A DNA stretch of 64,000 nucleotides from Eucalyptus grandis (taxonomy: Eukaryota; Streptophyta; Magnoliopsida; Myrtales; Myrtaceae), in the NCBI RefSeq assembly GCF_016545825.1, contig NC_052618.1, positions 45,888,196-45,952,195 of the forward strand, written 5' to 3'. Both the position numbers and the translations under genes were made by a program. The notes beneath the pieces are model-generated. The model was not told the DNA's origin. It was given only the letters and a program-made list of their open reading frames with translations, and made no database searches. The first letter of the stretch is position 1, and each line of letters starts with the position of its first letter. Positions 12,216 to 24,700 of this stretch are shown here, piece after piece.

Positions 12216-14330
12216 GTAAATTGCATTTATGGTCTCATTATCTTCGCACGCCAAAGATCCCTTCGCTCCCGTCGATCACCCTTTAGCCCTACCTTTTCCC
12301 CCCCTCTTTTTCTCCCCTCCTCCACCTTTCCATCTCCTTTCCTTGGTCAAAAGCGAATGAATTCTGGGGATCAAAGTTGAATGAGAACCGAAAGACGCAC
12401 CGGCGTATCCGATCTTGGTATCAGCTCTATCCCCCGTGTAAAGGAAACGTTGAACGAAATCCACCCTTTTCGTTAATAATGAGAAAAGTGATCTAAGACA
12501 GGTAAATTTCAAAATAACCGGATACTTCATCGCCTCGAGCGAAGCGCGAGTTAAAATTTTGATAGGGTAGGCCAAACGTGAAATCCCTTCATTTAATGAT
12601 GCGATGACGTTGTATATTTTTGTATACATAAATTGAGTCCGTTCCTTAACCACTAAGCCAATCTCGTAGCGATATAAGTGTCAACTTTTTCGATACATGT
12701 TACACAAAAGCCCTTTCAAGTGCGCGATATATGTCAAGATTTAGTTGTATAATTACTGAGAAAAATGAAGAGAGGCCAGCATGCATTGCTCTAAACTTTG
12801 CTTTTACTCAAACGGTGGAGCTAATGAAATTGTCTACTCACATGATCCTGTCACAAACATTATTGTCCATGGACTTTCAGTGATTGTAATTATTACATCA
12901 TCAATAGCCAATTTGCATATCGGTTATCATAACGTAACTATCTTGTTTTCAATCTTTAGACAATATTGATACGCTAAGATAGATGCATGATTTCAAATTA
13001 AACTCTGTCGGTTTTACTTTAGTACGTTTTACATGATTTCTCTATACCATGATAAAATCTATCCAAGACATCAATCTCAGAATAATTTTATGGAATTACA
13101 GCTCAAAGACTGTCACGCTAATTAAGATGAGAAACATTATGAGTTCAAATTCAGGCAATCTTTTATTTGGAGGGACCGCTATGATTAGTGAAAATTAACT
13201 CGGTATTATATTTAATTACAAATCCAAACACTAAACATTGCAAATAAAATACTTATAAGTAATTTTTTTTTTCCTAAAGTCCTTGGGGTTACACTTCCGC
13301 GTAAAAAAAACAATCATGGACATCTTAAGATCGATTTACAAAATCAACATCAGTGATGTAGCAGACTTCCATTGAATATTACATATGACCCACTTGAAAT
13401 ATATCATGTCATTTAATACGATAATTTCACCGATTATTATATATGACCCACTTATAATATGTTAGGTCATTTAATTCGATAATTCCATGTATCAATTTAA
13501 TTTAGCTGGTAGCCATCGCTAGCCAAAAATACTAATTTTTTGGGAGGTTCAAAAAACCAAAAATGGGGGGAGGGGGATTATTGAACACGGAAAAAAAAAG
13601 GCGGGATTCCTTTTCAATGGGCCTTAGTGACACGTGCTAAACAACCAAATAAGGGAATATCGTAATTTTTAAATTCGTTGATCATGCTCGAGATACGCAT
13701 AATTAATAATCTGAAAAATAAGTATTATCTCGTTAAGTATGCTTAATAAGTATTTCGAGATAATCGGGACGGGTTATGGTGGGGCAGTTTAGAGAATGGA
13801 ATATCTTAGACTCTTGCAACAGGCAATAAAATCAAAACAGGACAAAATGCAAATATATTTTCTTGGGGTCTTACACTTAGTCTGTGTTCCCAATCATTTC
13901 CCAAGCTGACCTTTGAACCGACAACCCCCAGAGACTTCATCAACAACCTTCTCCCCCTATCTCTCTATTTTCCTCCTTTGTTTTTTCCTTTTCTCTTTTT
14001 CCCTCCCTTTCTTTTTCGACTTCTTTAATGATAAAACCCGGAAACAGAAAAGCCTGCTGGTCATTCTCATTCTCCTGCTGCCCCCGCTCCCCTTCTTCTG
14101 CGATTTCTTTTTCCACCCGTCGGTCGGACACGTGGCGCCCATCGGACGGGTCGGACGCCCTTTGACCTCGCGACCCCGGGGGTCAATGTTCGCGCAAAAC
14201 CCCTGCCCCCTGCCCTTACTCCCAAGCCCACCAAGACGACGAAAAAAAGAAAGAAAAAGAAAACCGAAAAGAAAGAAAAAGAAGAAACCCTTTTTCCTTC
14301 TTCTTCGCCCTCCGCTTTTCTCATCGAGAA
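12216..14330. other. Upstream region of the HD-Zip gene
   Basis: No coding sequence is supported. A minus-strand frame of 125 codons at 12276-12653 is not recognised. From 13900 on the DNA becomes C/T-rich and then GC-rich. It holds an ACACGTGGC (G-box/ABRE-type core) at 14128-14136, about 430 bases before the HD-Zip start codon. Confidence 0.5.
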
Positions 14331-14568
14331 AATATATATATTTATTTCCTTTTCACTCTATTTATTTGACCTTTTGACCCCCTACTTTTCTTCCATTTCC
14401 ATCTCTCTCTCTCTCTTTCTCTGAGAGGACTTCTCTCACTTTACCTTTTGCCTTCGAAAGATCAACCCTTTTATCACCATCGTCTTCTCTCTCTCTCTCT
14501 CTCGTCCTCCTCCTCCTGCTCCTCCTCCTACGGCTTCGTCCGTCTTCCCTCCGAAACGTCCGCCATCC
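14331..14568 (+). promoter_or_regulatory. Putative core promoter and CT-rich leader of the HD-Zip II gene
   Basis: A TATATATATTTATT stretch at 14331-14347 is a good plant TATA box. It is followed by CT-rich DNA with runs at 14402-14422 and 14490-14503, typical of plant 5' leaders, up to the ATG at 14569 (context TCCATGG). This implies a leader of about 200 bases. The exact start site cannot be read from sequence. Confidence 0.5.
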
Positions 14569-16579
14569 ATGGGAGATTTGGGAGATTTCCCCGGGAGCTC
14601 CTCGAGCCTGGAGTTGACTATTTCCGTCCCGGGCTTCTCTTCCTCCCCTCCCCTCCCTTCGTCTGGTACGCGTCTCTCGATTCCAGGGATTACCTTATCA
14701 GCTCCTCTTCGTTTTTTCCTTTCTTTTTTTTTTTTTTTTTATCTGAAAAGAACTCTGTTCTCGTAAACAAAAGAGCAAGCGAAGCAGCAGCAGCAACGCT
14801 GTCCCTTCTTCTTCATCTTCTTATTTTCTGACTTCTTCTTGTTTTTCTTCGAGTTTAGTCTCGATTTGATCATAGATTTCATTGCTTTTTTGGGCTCTAA
14901 GAGCGCGATATATTCACCGAAAAGTAGTTTCCACGCAAATAAAGCATGATCCCGGAATTTCCATTCGAAATAAAGAGGAAATTCCTTTATGGGTCCTTAT
15001 TCACTTCCTTGAAATATTTTTCCTTGTTTAGGCGTTGATACATCTCAGGCTCTTATTTTGATGACCACCTTAGCCCTAAGTTTCTTTTTGTCCTTCTCTT
15101 TTTTCACGTTTTCATCGCTATAACCATGTCGAGATTGGCCGGATTACGATCGATTTGGTGCACTTTGTGCGTGCTCTATCAGTATCGCTATAGTTTCATT
15201 TTCGTTACAGTATCTAGATATTGAACCGCATAGATCATCGGTCTGCAACTGTCGGACAACATCAATTCAACAACAACAGCGAAAAATTCACCAACTGATA
15301 TTAACAGATGTTGGGTGATGATGCAGTGAGGGACCTGGACATAAACCAAGTGCCGTCGGGGGGCGAGGAGGAGTGGATGACGATGAGCGGAGGGATGGAG
15401 GACGAGGAAGAGAGCAGCCACGGCGGCCCTCCTCGCAAGAAGCTCCGCCTCACCAAGGAGCAGTCCCGCCTCCTCGAAGAGAGCTTCCGACAAAACCACA
15501 CGCTCAACCCGGTTAGAAACCTCATCAACTTTCTTTTAATCATAAGCATCATCCATCGTCGTCATTACCACTGCGATCGAGAACGTCATGGGCGCACGCG
15601 TGATTTTATGTGGCGGCGTTGTGGTTTCGCAGAAGCAAAAGGAGGCACTGGCGGCGCAACTGAAGCTCCGCCCGCGCCAGGTCGAAGTGTGGTTCCAAAA
15701 CCGTAGGGCCAGGTTCGTATCTCTCCCACTACTTCGATCTCCTCTACATGTCATGTACGTATTCCGTGAGCGAAACAATTATAAGCGAACAAAACCTTTA
15801 ACAACGATCTAGCCACTGATAAGTACACACAGAAGCAAAAGGCGATCAAAGACAAAATTTTAGAATCTGGTAACTGATTTTCCACAAATGGGTGCTAGCG
15901 AAACGCTTTGCTTTCTTTAAATTTTTCTTCTTTTTTCAATTTTTTTTTTTTGGGGGTTTGGGGGGCTTTGAGAATTGGTGGTGCTGGTGGTTGGGACTAA
16001 AAAGTGATCAGGATATTAAGAGCGTTGACAGAATATTATCGTCACAAAGTGGCGCTTCTCTCTGTGTAATCTGAATCAGATTCTACCCGTGGAGAAAAAA
16101 AACGTATGCCTTTAATGACACACAAAGCGATCCCCTCCAAATGAAATCGCAGGAAAGAGAAAAAGGGTTTTGTCTTTCTGAGGACGACACGGTTGTAGAC
16201 ACGTACAGAAACCCTGGAACTGTGATTTGACGATGGCGAAGTGGGGAGGAGAGGGGAGGGGCTGTTTCGGTCAATGTCGAGAGTTAATAGGGGAAAGGGA
16301 GGGGAGGGGAAGGGACCATTGGATCGATCAATGAGCAAAGCGCCTATGTATGCGCCTACGTAAACAGCAGCCTTCACGCTCGGTCAACACTCATTAATAA
16401 TTGTCCTCGTTTTCTTTTTTTCCACCCCCATTTCTGCTTTCCAAGATCTGCGAGCACTGCAGCCTCTTTTAGCCTGCTTCTGCATTTACTCGCCCTTTCC
16501 TTTTCTCTGGAAAAATATAATCCTTAAGAGCTGCAGCAAGGACGTCTAGCCGTATGTAACACCACCCTCTCTCAACTTT

Positions 16580-16619
<40 letters not shown>

Positions 16620-19600
16620 CGAGTAGGAAGATAGAGGAACGTGAAACTGATGATTCGTTGACTGAGTTCGTGTGTTCTGTTCACATAAGTTTTTACTAAT
16701 TCGAGCGGTGAAGTCACGGGATTGAGGGAAAAAAGGTCGTGCCTGCAGGTGTGCTTTCGATTTCTTTGGTGGCATTTCTCTCTGGGTTTTTTTTAATCGA
16801 TAGAAATTAGCAGTCGGTTTCAGAAAAATAGAGCTCCGAATTTTTAAAAAAATTTCTATTGGATATGTAGATATTTTAATATTAAGTGATGTGGCGAATT
16901 GTTTTAAAAAGAAAGAACGCCATGTTTGGCACCCTATAAGATTCTGTTTGTCTTAATGTTACCTTAGTGTATCGATTTTATAAACAGGTATTGTACGGTA
17001 TATCTTGTCGTATTTTTTTTGTAAGATAGCTTTCCTTTTTGGAACAATCGATTACCTTTTTTGGCTAATTATTTTTCACTTTTCTTCAAGATTTGCCTGA
17101 TATTCTCATATCTCTTTTATCTGGAAAACTATAGATCCCAAATTTGGCTATAAAATCCTTTCTTCTTTTATTATTATTATAATTAGGGTCTTGTAACTCG
17201 TGCGATTGAGATATCAGTTAAGTTCTACCAATATATTCAAAGTTTCTATTTTACGCATTTGAAAATCAGGAAAGCGATAATTCGTGTAGTTTCATTTTCA
17301 GTAACAATTGAATTTTGTGCTTTGGAATATCGATTTCCTATACAACCTGTAGAAGACAGATTCTACAAGCACGGTTTAAACAATGGTAGATACACAGTTT
17401 TTTCTATTCCTTCCATAATCAGATTTGTTTTTTCATTTTAAGACTGCATAAGTGATCCTTTTCTTTTTCACATGTGGGCTTTAACCTAAAAAATTATTCT
17501 GTTTATCAAGCGCCAAAATACAATGTTTCATGAACATGGTTTACAAAACAGCTTAAAATATATATATATTCCGCTCGATTAAGGCGTGGGTTTCATCTTG
17601 ATTAGCTTATCATTTTGTTCTCGTCTTTGTTCTAGAAGCCCTCAGGCCTCCTTACAACCTATGAAAAACTTCGATTTGTTCGGTTCTTCTGAGTTCTGGG
17701 CAAGAAAACAAAAGGAAAAGGTTGTTCAACATCCATCGATACGGAGAGAGAAAAATAGACAAAAGAAGCACACAAGAAACATAATAATATTACGTAAAAC
17801 GTAGTTATGCACATTAGCTTTCCATGCATTTTTTTTTTAAAATCGGGGAGTGTCGGGTCAACAAAAGCGACGGTTGCATGGTTCTCTCGAAAGAAGACAC
17901 GGCCCCCGCCAAAAAAGATTGGAAAAAGAACGGGAAAATATAAGTAGGTGAGGGATATTTATGAACAGTCAATGATGCGATCATCTCGTGAGACAGAGAT
18001 CGGCTTTTTGCGAGACATCGGCTATGATGGTTGTCTGCACATTGCAGTGCAACGCCAATTTGTTTATAGACAGAAGAGAGAAAGAGGAGAGAGAGAGAAG
18101 GAGAGAGAGAGGGAGGGAGGGCCACATTAATAATGGCGGGGGATGTCTTTTTTGCAGATATCCATGTGTTGTCGTCGTCCTCGTGTGCTCTTCCTCTCAT
18201 CATCGAATGCCAGTTTGACTGGCCATGCACGCACTCCCTTCTTCTTTCTCCTTCTCTCTCCTCCCCCCTCCCCCCTCTCTTTCTCTCTCTTTCTGTAAAC
18301 CCTAGTATGGTGCAATAATTAGGTCATCTTTCTTGGGAAAAGCGTCATTATTGTTGCGCATACATGTTTTCTGGGGTCGTCTTACCTATCTGTCCGCCTT
18401 GTTTGGAAGTTCTCATTATTGCGCGTTCAGGTTCTAGACAGGGCAATAGGACCTGCTCACGATGAAATGTGTATGTATGCTTGGAGTTTGACATTTCAAG
18501 TAACTAGGTCTGGGGAAAATAATGATGGTACGTGTCCAAGTCCAGATATCATGCGGATCCTCCATGATTCTTCGCGTTTATGACAGATAATGTATGGATG
18601 TATGTATGTATGTATGTATGTATGTTTGTATGTATTGCTTGAAATATACAAAGCGGGGGTGATGACTGAAACCATTGGTTCTGCTTATACATTGAAACCA
18701 TGTATGGATTTGATATGGAGCAAAAGACGAACTCAATAAAGTATGGACTAGTAGTGTCTTTTGTAAATGTAGGAGTTTCCCTAGCTAGTATGCACGTTAC
18801 GGGATGCGGCGTGTGTATACTTGAAGTCCATTTGCGTATACATCATGATATCTTTTATTATTCTTTCATATATTCACATTTGCCTGCATCCCTGTACTGG
18901 TTTTTACTTATGGAAGTTCAAGTATGGAGTTGTAGTTCATAGTGCACACTCACGTGGCTATCGTGTGATTTATGAAAAATTCTTCTGCTATAGCAATAAG
19001 AACAAAAAATCATTTTTTCCTTGTTGTCAAATTGCCGTTACTCGTCTTCATTTTTTTAGCATGTTTAATTTCCTTTCTATATATGCATACATATGTATAT
19101 TTCGTTTGATAATGGGCAAGGTCTTGCCTGGGCTTGGGTCCGCAATGATCAGATTCATCATGGTCGTATAAGCCCCACATAAATGTTGATGGATTGTTTG
19201 TTTGGTCAAATGTATATGTCAATCGATTCGGTTCTTGATAACCTATACTTTCTTTTATAGGAACGGTTATGACTTAGTGTAATTGATGGTGATCTTATGA
19301 AATTTTTATATAACGATGGAAGGAAAAACTACTTGCGACCGTGTGCAGGAGCAAGTTGAAGCAAACGGAGATGGAGTGCGAGTACCTGAAGAGGTGGTTC
19401 GGATCGCTGACGGAGCAGAACCGGCGGCTCCAGAGGGAGGTGGAGGAGCTTCGTGCCCTCAAGGTTGGCCCGCCCACCGTCATCTCCCCCACACATGCCA
19501 GCCCCTCCCCGCCTCTACCCTCAGCATGTGCCCTCGCTGCGAGCGCGTCACCTCCACCGCCCCTCCCCCCACCAGCACCTCCGCCCCTTCCGCCGCGACC

Positions 19601-19754
19601 AGGGCGCCGTCTAAAGCATCACAACTGTCGCCCCCTTCAGTTCATTCGAGGCAGCCATCAGCGGCTTCCTAGCACAGAGGGTGGAAAGAGACATATACAG
19701 CGATTTTCACATTGTTGCATAGAGTTGTGGATAGTTAGGATTTGGGGGACATAA
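14569..19754 (+). CDS. ATHB17-like: HD-Zip class II transcription factor, ATHB17/18 type, with probable C-terminal frameshift
   Basis: Nuclear homeodomain-leucine zipper repressor. Exons: 14569-14665, 15327-15511, 15633-15712 and 19349-19754, with GT-AG introns in phases 1, 0 and 2. Residues 14-23 ([10 protein letters not shown]) match the distinctive ATHB17 N-terminus and include an LxLxI repression-type motif. The homeodomain runs from about R69 to R121 with WFQNRRAR at 114-121. The zipper follows directly, with heptad leucines L134, L141, L148 and L155. As read, the protein is 255 aa, and its tail after about residue 167 is a proline-rich sequence unlike the family. The family's CPxCE motif (MCPRCERV) is present at 19526-19549 but in another frame. 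One extra base near the C-run 19486-19490 would restore it, giving about 228 aa ending at 19672. The third intron is unusually long (3.6 kb). An in-frame ATG at 15308 could start an N-terminally shortened product. Family call is firm; integrity is uncertain. Confidence 0.9.
16585..16617. repeat. (CT)n microsatellite
   Basis: About 16 CT units, located inside the long HD-Zip intron. Confidence 0.9.
18596..18637. repeat. (TATG)n microsatellite
   Basis: Tetranucleotide run with two single-base interruptions, inside the same intron. Confidence 0.9.
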
Positions 19755-21053
19755 TTTAACCGATTCGCTCTCACTTGGGTTGGGGATGGGATTAACAAAT
19801 GTTTTTAAGACATCGTTGATTAAGCTTTGGAGAGGGAGAGGGAGAGATGCTGATGATGGAAGTTGGAACTCATCAAATCATATATGATAATCATTAAGCT
19901 TGGGATTAACAAATGTTTAGCGAAATTTTGGAGGAGGAACATGATGAATTCTTGTCAACGTTGAGGTTATATGATAATCTTCTAACTTTTGACTCTGAAT
20001 ATTTTACGTGCCAGGTTCGATTTGCAACCTGATCCAATAAATTTTTTGAAATGACCTTATTGAGTTAATGGTGAGGTTGTTTGGTACTTTTCTTACTCGT
20101 TATACACTATCTTTGGAAAGCAGGGGAGATGTTTTTTTTTTTTTTTTTTTTTTTTTTTTTGGGAGGCTAGGGTTTTGAGAGTTCTTCCTTTTTTATTGTG
20201 CTCCTAATACTCGCAAAAGAATTTCTCCTCCTCCTCGGCCCGGGCAGCAGGCATTTGCCCGAACCACGTAGATCTTTTGTGCCATTTTTCTCCTCTCAAT
20301 TCTGTATTTAGTAGAGATGGAAGTATGGAAAATTAGAAAGTGACTCCAAACCAATGAAGTTCATCATTTCACTCCATCACTAGAGGTCATGTTTATGATA
20401 TTTTCTCTTGTGGAATATACATCGAATTAAACCCAGTTCATTTTACATTTAGTCAATGAATAACGGTAGAGATAGCAACAGTTAATATAGCAAATTGTTT
20501 AATTAGTGACGGTGGGAAAAATATAAAAAATAAAAAATGATGTGGTTACTCGTAGTCAATTGGGATTTTAAGAATCATTAACATAGAAGGTTCTTAGGGG
20601 ACATCCCCCATAATTTACCAACTACATGACAGCCTCTCGTTTACCAACCCGGTCCACATGCAAATCTCTCTCTTTTGATAAGGTAGAAAGAGGAGAATAA
20701 TATATTCCTTGTCTAAAAAATCCTAAATCTATTATATAGCGGTTAATTCGGTCATAAACCTTTCAATCATGTCAATTTAATTTTAAATTTTTTGAAGATT
20801 TTCCAATTTAGTCCTAAACATATTATTTGAATAATTGGTTGGAAGAATTATATTAGCAAATCGTTAAAAGGTTTAGTATTAAATTGGCATATTATCGAAA
20901 GATTTAGGATTGAATTGACACAACTAAATGGTTTATGACTAAATTGACTATCATGCAATAGGTTTAGAATTGAATTAGCCATCATACAATAGGTTTAGGA
21001 TCTTTCATATAATCTTCTCATAGCTTCCTTGTTCTGGATATGCATAATTACAT
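19755..21053. other. Gene-free interval with foldback remnants
   Basis: Begins with the likely HD-Zip 3' UTR. A T-run of about 31 lies at 20131-20160. The segment 20740-21005 consists of repeated 'ggtttaggattgaattgac' phrases in both orientations and belongs to the foldback family described at 6515-7015. Confidence 0.55.
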
Positions 21054-21056
21054 TAA

Positions 21057-21794
21057 GGTTGTGCTTAGTGGTTAGGATAAAATTCAAAATAGGATAAAAT
21101 TTATCTTATCCTGCATTTGGTGTCTGTTCAAGATAGAATAAAATTGGATATAAGAAGGATATGGGCCGGATAAAGTTATCCATCGGAGATGTGGGATAAA
21201 TGTGGATAAGATTTCTAATATCCAAAATAAGAAAATTATTTTGCTCAAATAAAAACTTCTTAAATTGACGAATTTTAAATTATACTTCAATATAAATAAT
21301 ATTTTGAATTATAATATAAGAAATTCAAAATAACAATTTATTTTTAATTTAATTTTGTTTTTATTTATATATTTGAATTTAATTGTATCTTATAAAATAA
21401 ATTCAATATATAAATACATATTTATTACATATTTTAGGCATTTTAGTTTTTTTAGGTGTATTAGTACAATTTTCTTTTTAAAAAAATATTAGAGAATGAT
21501 GGACGGAAAGAAAGAAAGAAAAAAATAATTTACTTTAAAAAAAGGAAAATAAAATAAAATAAAGTAGACAAAAGTGTTATGAGAGATTTTACCATCTCGG
21601 TTTATAAAATTTGTGGTTCATTTATATTAATATGTCATTTATATCAAATAATGTATATGATATTATGTGAATACATTCGATTTTATTACTGTAATTACTA
21701 AACAGTTAATAAAATATAACAAAATCCCTTAAATTTTATATCCTATCCTATCCGATACTATTGCAATTGAAAATCGGGATGACTAAACGTAACC
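21057..21794. mobile_element. Tourist-type (PIF/Harbinger-like) MITE, copy 1
   Basis: A 738-bp element bounded by a TAA on each side (21054-21056 and 21795-21797). Terminal inverted repeats are GGTTGTGCTTAGTGGTTAGG at the left and the complement of ATGACTAAACGTAACC at the right. A TAA target duplication and a GGnTnTGTTTGGT-like end are hallmarks of Tourist MITEs mobilised by PIF/Harbinger transposases. The interior is AT-rich and non-coding, and aligns throughout with the copy at 39392-40150. Confidence 0.8.
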
Positions 21795-21797
21795 TAA

Positions 21798-24700
21798 TGG
21801 TTTTGGCTAATCACGGATTGGACAGTACATATAATATTCTGCCTAGATTACGTCGGAACAGACCCATCATTCATCAAGCACTTCTAATTTTGCATTGAAT
21901 AACTGCAGAAAACGACACGATTAAAACGATTTTTTAAAAAGCTCTTTTGGCACTTAATCTTCTTGTCCAAGGCACGTTTAGTTTAGTCAACTCCGTAATC
22001 ACACGCGACCCTCTTTTGATGGGCCTGGCGGTTGGACAATCTTATATATATTAGTCTTTGATTACATGCGAACTCAATCAACTAATTTGATCAGGACTGA
22101 CTAATGTCTGGATTATCGGGGCGACATTTAAAAAAATAATTGGTCACTTCAAATCAAATTATTTGTTGGCCGAATCACCGGCCATGATTGTAGCAATGAC
22201 CGATTTAATCGTACTAAACTTTGGATGACGCATGTTTGACTAATGCTAAATTTCTTTTTCTTTTTTTGGCATCATGGACCGAGAAAGTTGCATTTTTCTG
22301 TGGATTTTGGTAAACGTGACCCCTGATTTTGGCTTGGTCAGCATATAACTGCCACAACAACGACCCGCTAACAAGAGGGTTATGAACCCGCCGGCCCTTC
22401 ACATGTCGCGCTATTTTTCATGCGAACCATTTCGATATCGACGCCCAAGCGGGATCTAGATGATCGGGATAATTTCGATGGCGGCCCATGATCGTCTTCC
22501 GATTGCACTGCGATCAAGTCATTATCCGGATGGGGGACTCTTGGAGGAAAGGACTGACCGTGAATTTAGCCATAAAAATCTATTTGCAAGTATAATTGTT
22601 TATACTGAGTAGGCGTGAGAAATCGGGGATGCTAATTTTGGGATTAGGGGGCTTAGTGAAATGGGCTTGTGGTCGTGAGGCCATGGCCCAATGGGCCGAC
22701 ACATTTCGCCTCCATTTTATGTCCCCACATGCACTCCTCCTATATTTTCTTGCATTGTCCGAGGACGGAAATTCGAAAAAGAGAAAGATTATTACTATGA
22801 TTACTTTAAAATGCAAATTAACTTTCTCCATTGCATAATTACATCGTATAGTTCTCTTTGTCATTATAGATATTCTTTCTATACGGGTTTATTATTTTTC
22901 ATAGTGTCCGTCAATTCTACTACACATTGTATTGTAAGGGACAAAATCAATTTTTAAAAATCTCGTTTAAATTTCAAAAAACTATGGAAGAATTTATTTG
23001 CAAATCTAAGCGTCAACATTTGTACAATGCAAAGACTTCAAGTAATTCGAATGTAAAAAAAAAAAAAAAAAAAAAAAAAAACTTGTTTAAATTTCAAAAA
23101 CCTATGGTAGAATTTATTTGCGAATCTAAGCGTCAACATTTTGGACAATGCAAAGACTTCAATTAATTCGAATGTTAAAAAGAAAAAGGAAAAAGAGAAG
23201 CATAAGTATGAGTCCTGAGATCTAGATTAAACGAAAAAAAGAAGATAAAAGAGTAAAAGTCGATCCCGGAGAATAATTAATTTGTCATTGCCATAGAGTT
23301 AATTCAGCTGCTTCTCACTTGAGATGTTACTGGGTAGAACTAATATTCATAACCATGTTTTATACTTCATATATTCATATATTCTTTTTACAGTCAATTT
23401 TGGAATTTTAACATTCACATCAAATGCAATTGTCTTGAGAAAGTGAGCTTTACTATGGGCATATAGATGAGAAATGATATCAGGCATGGTGTGAAATCCT
23501 TAATTCTGCCTACAAAGTCGAAGATGTTGTTCTTATGAACATAAGAGACTATGTCACATTTCATTTCTTCGGGTGTTATTTAATAAGGCAATGGTTAATT
23601 GTAGCGCATCTTGCATCTTTTGCTTAATATAGAAAAGTTTATAAATCAATCATAAAGGAAGCTTATGAAAACTTTACAAACTGATTAAATGACTCATGGG
23701 TCGTGAAACTCATCTTATGCCGAGACTTATATCGTGTTTAGTTGCAATAGTGGTTATTATTACGAATGCCATATAGGCCGACTGCTTTGTTTTGATAATA
23801 ACTATTGCAACGCAATCCCCATTATAACCAAAATTGTAATAGCCATTACTTGATCTCTTGTGTAATAACTATTACAACGAGGCTATAATTGTTATTCCTA
23901 GGACACCCCTCTCTTTGCTCCCGCTTGCTCTGCCAATTCAGATTATTAGCTATTGTTTAAATTTATTTTAGTTATAACTAAAATAATTTAAATTATTTAT
24001 ATAAATGATAACACCAATTATGATTATTTTGTGATGATTCATGGTCAATAGATGATGTAATAATAATTATGATATTTCGATAATAATTTACCGTTCATTA
24101 TTTTAGAAATTGTTCATAATTCAATAATTAGCATGGTATCAGCTTCTTACCATTAGAAATAATTATTTATTCCCCCTTCTAACATATATCATTCATGAAA
24201 CCAAACAGTGTAATAAATATGACATTACTTAAACCAAACAATGTGTAACAGCTATTGCGTCTCCATCATATTATACTATATTATATCCTAACATCTATCA
24301 TGTTACGCCCATTGTGCGACAAACAAATATTAGAAATTTCTCGTTTAACATCGTGGATCTAATCCTAGCCTAGGTAAATCCACAGGGCTATTGTCACTAT
24401 CAAAGGGGGAAATCGTTCTATTTGGTCACGTTGAATAATGCGGTGTGGTCCTACCAAAAAAAAAAATAATAATAATATTGGGGCATGGCGGGTCAAGGTT
24501 TTGGCAGAAACGGGTAGGTGTCTGTTCTTTTGCTTTTGCTTGTGTGTGCGTGGGATGTGCCATACGTGTTCGATTGGAGACAAGGTGATGTGATGAGAGA
24601 GGGAGGGAGATTTTTTGGTATGTGAAAAGGACTTTTGCACTATCGTTTTTCCATAAAAGCAACACCTTTCGTTAACCTTAGGACATTATATTATCATAAT

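Larger units (their letters stand above)
15713..19348 (+). other. 3.6-kb intron splitting homeodomain from zipper
   Basis: The intron lies between the AG of the last homeodomain codon and GAGCAAGTTG, where the zipper begins. It holds a (CT)n run of about 33 bases at 16585-16617, a (TATG)n run at 18596-18637 and GA-rich sequence at 18075-18118. No other gene is supported inside it. Confidence 0.8.

Noticed and set aside
12276..12653. 125-codon minus-strand frame; I considered organelle-derived DNA
   Set aside because: No segment matches a plastid or mitochondrial gene I can name, and the 3' half is a low-complexity Gly/Lys tract.
12638..12672. Possible tRNA fragment (complement of CCTTAACCACTAAGCCAATCTC resembles a tRNA D-arm)
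   Set aside because: No acceptor stem, anticodon loop or T-arm can be found in the right places.
13913..14377. 154-codon plus-strand frame upstream of the HD-Zip gene
   Set aside because: Phe/Leu/Pro and Lys/Arg tracts reflect pyrimidine- and purine-rich promoter DNA, including the TATA region.
19465..19525. An extra short intron in the HD-Zip last exon (donor AAG|GTTGGC, acceptor CTCAG) to explain the frame change
   Set aside because: Joining those sites does not put CPRCE in frame, so splicing there would not rescue the motif.
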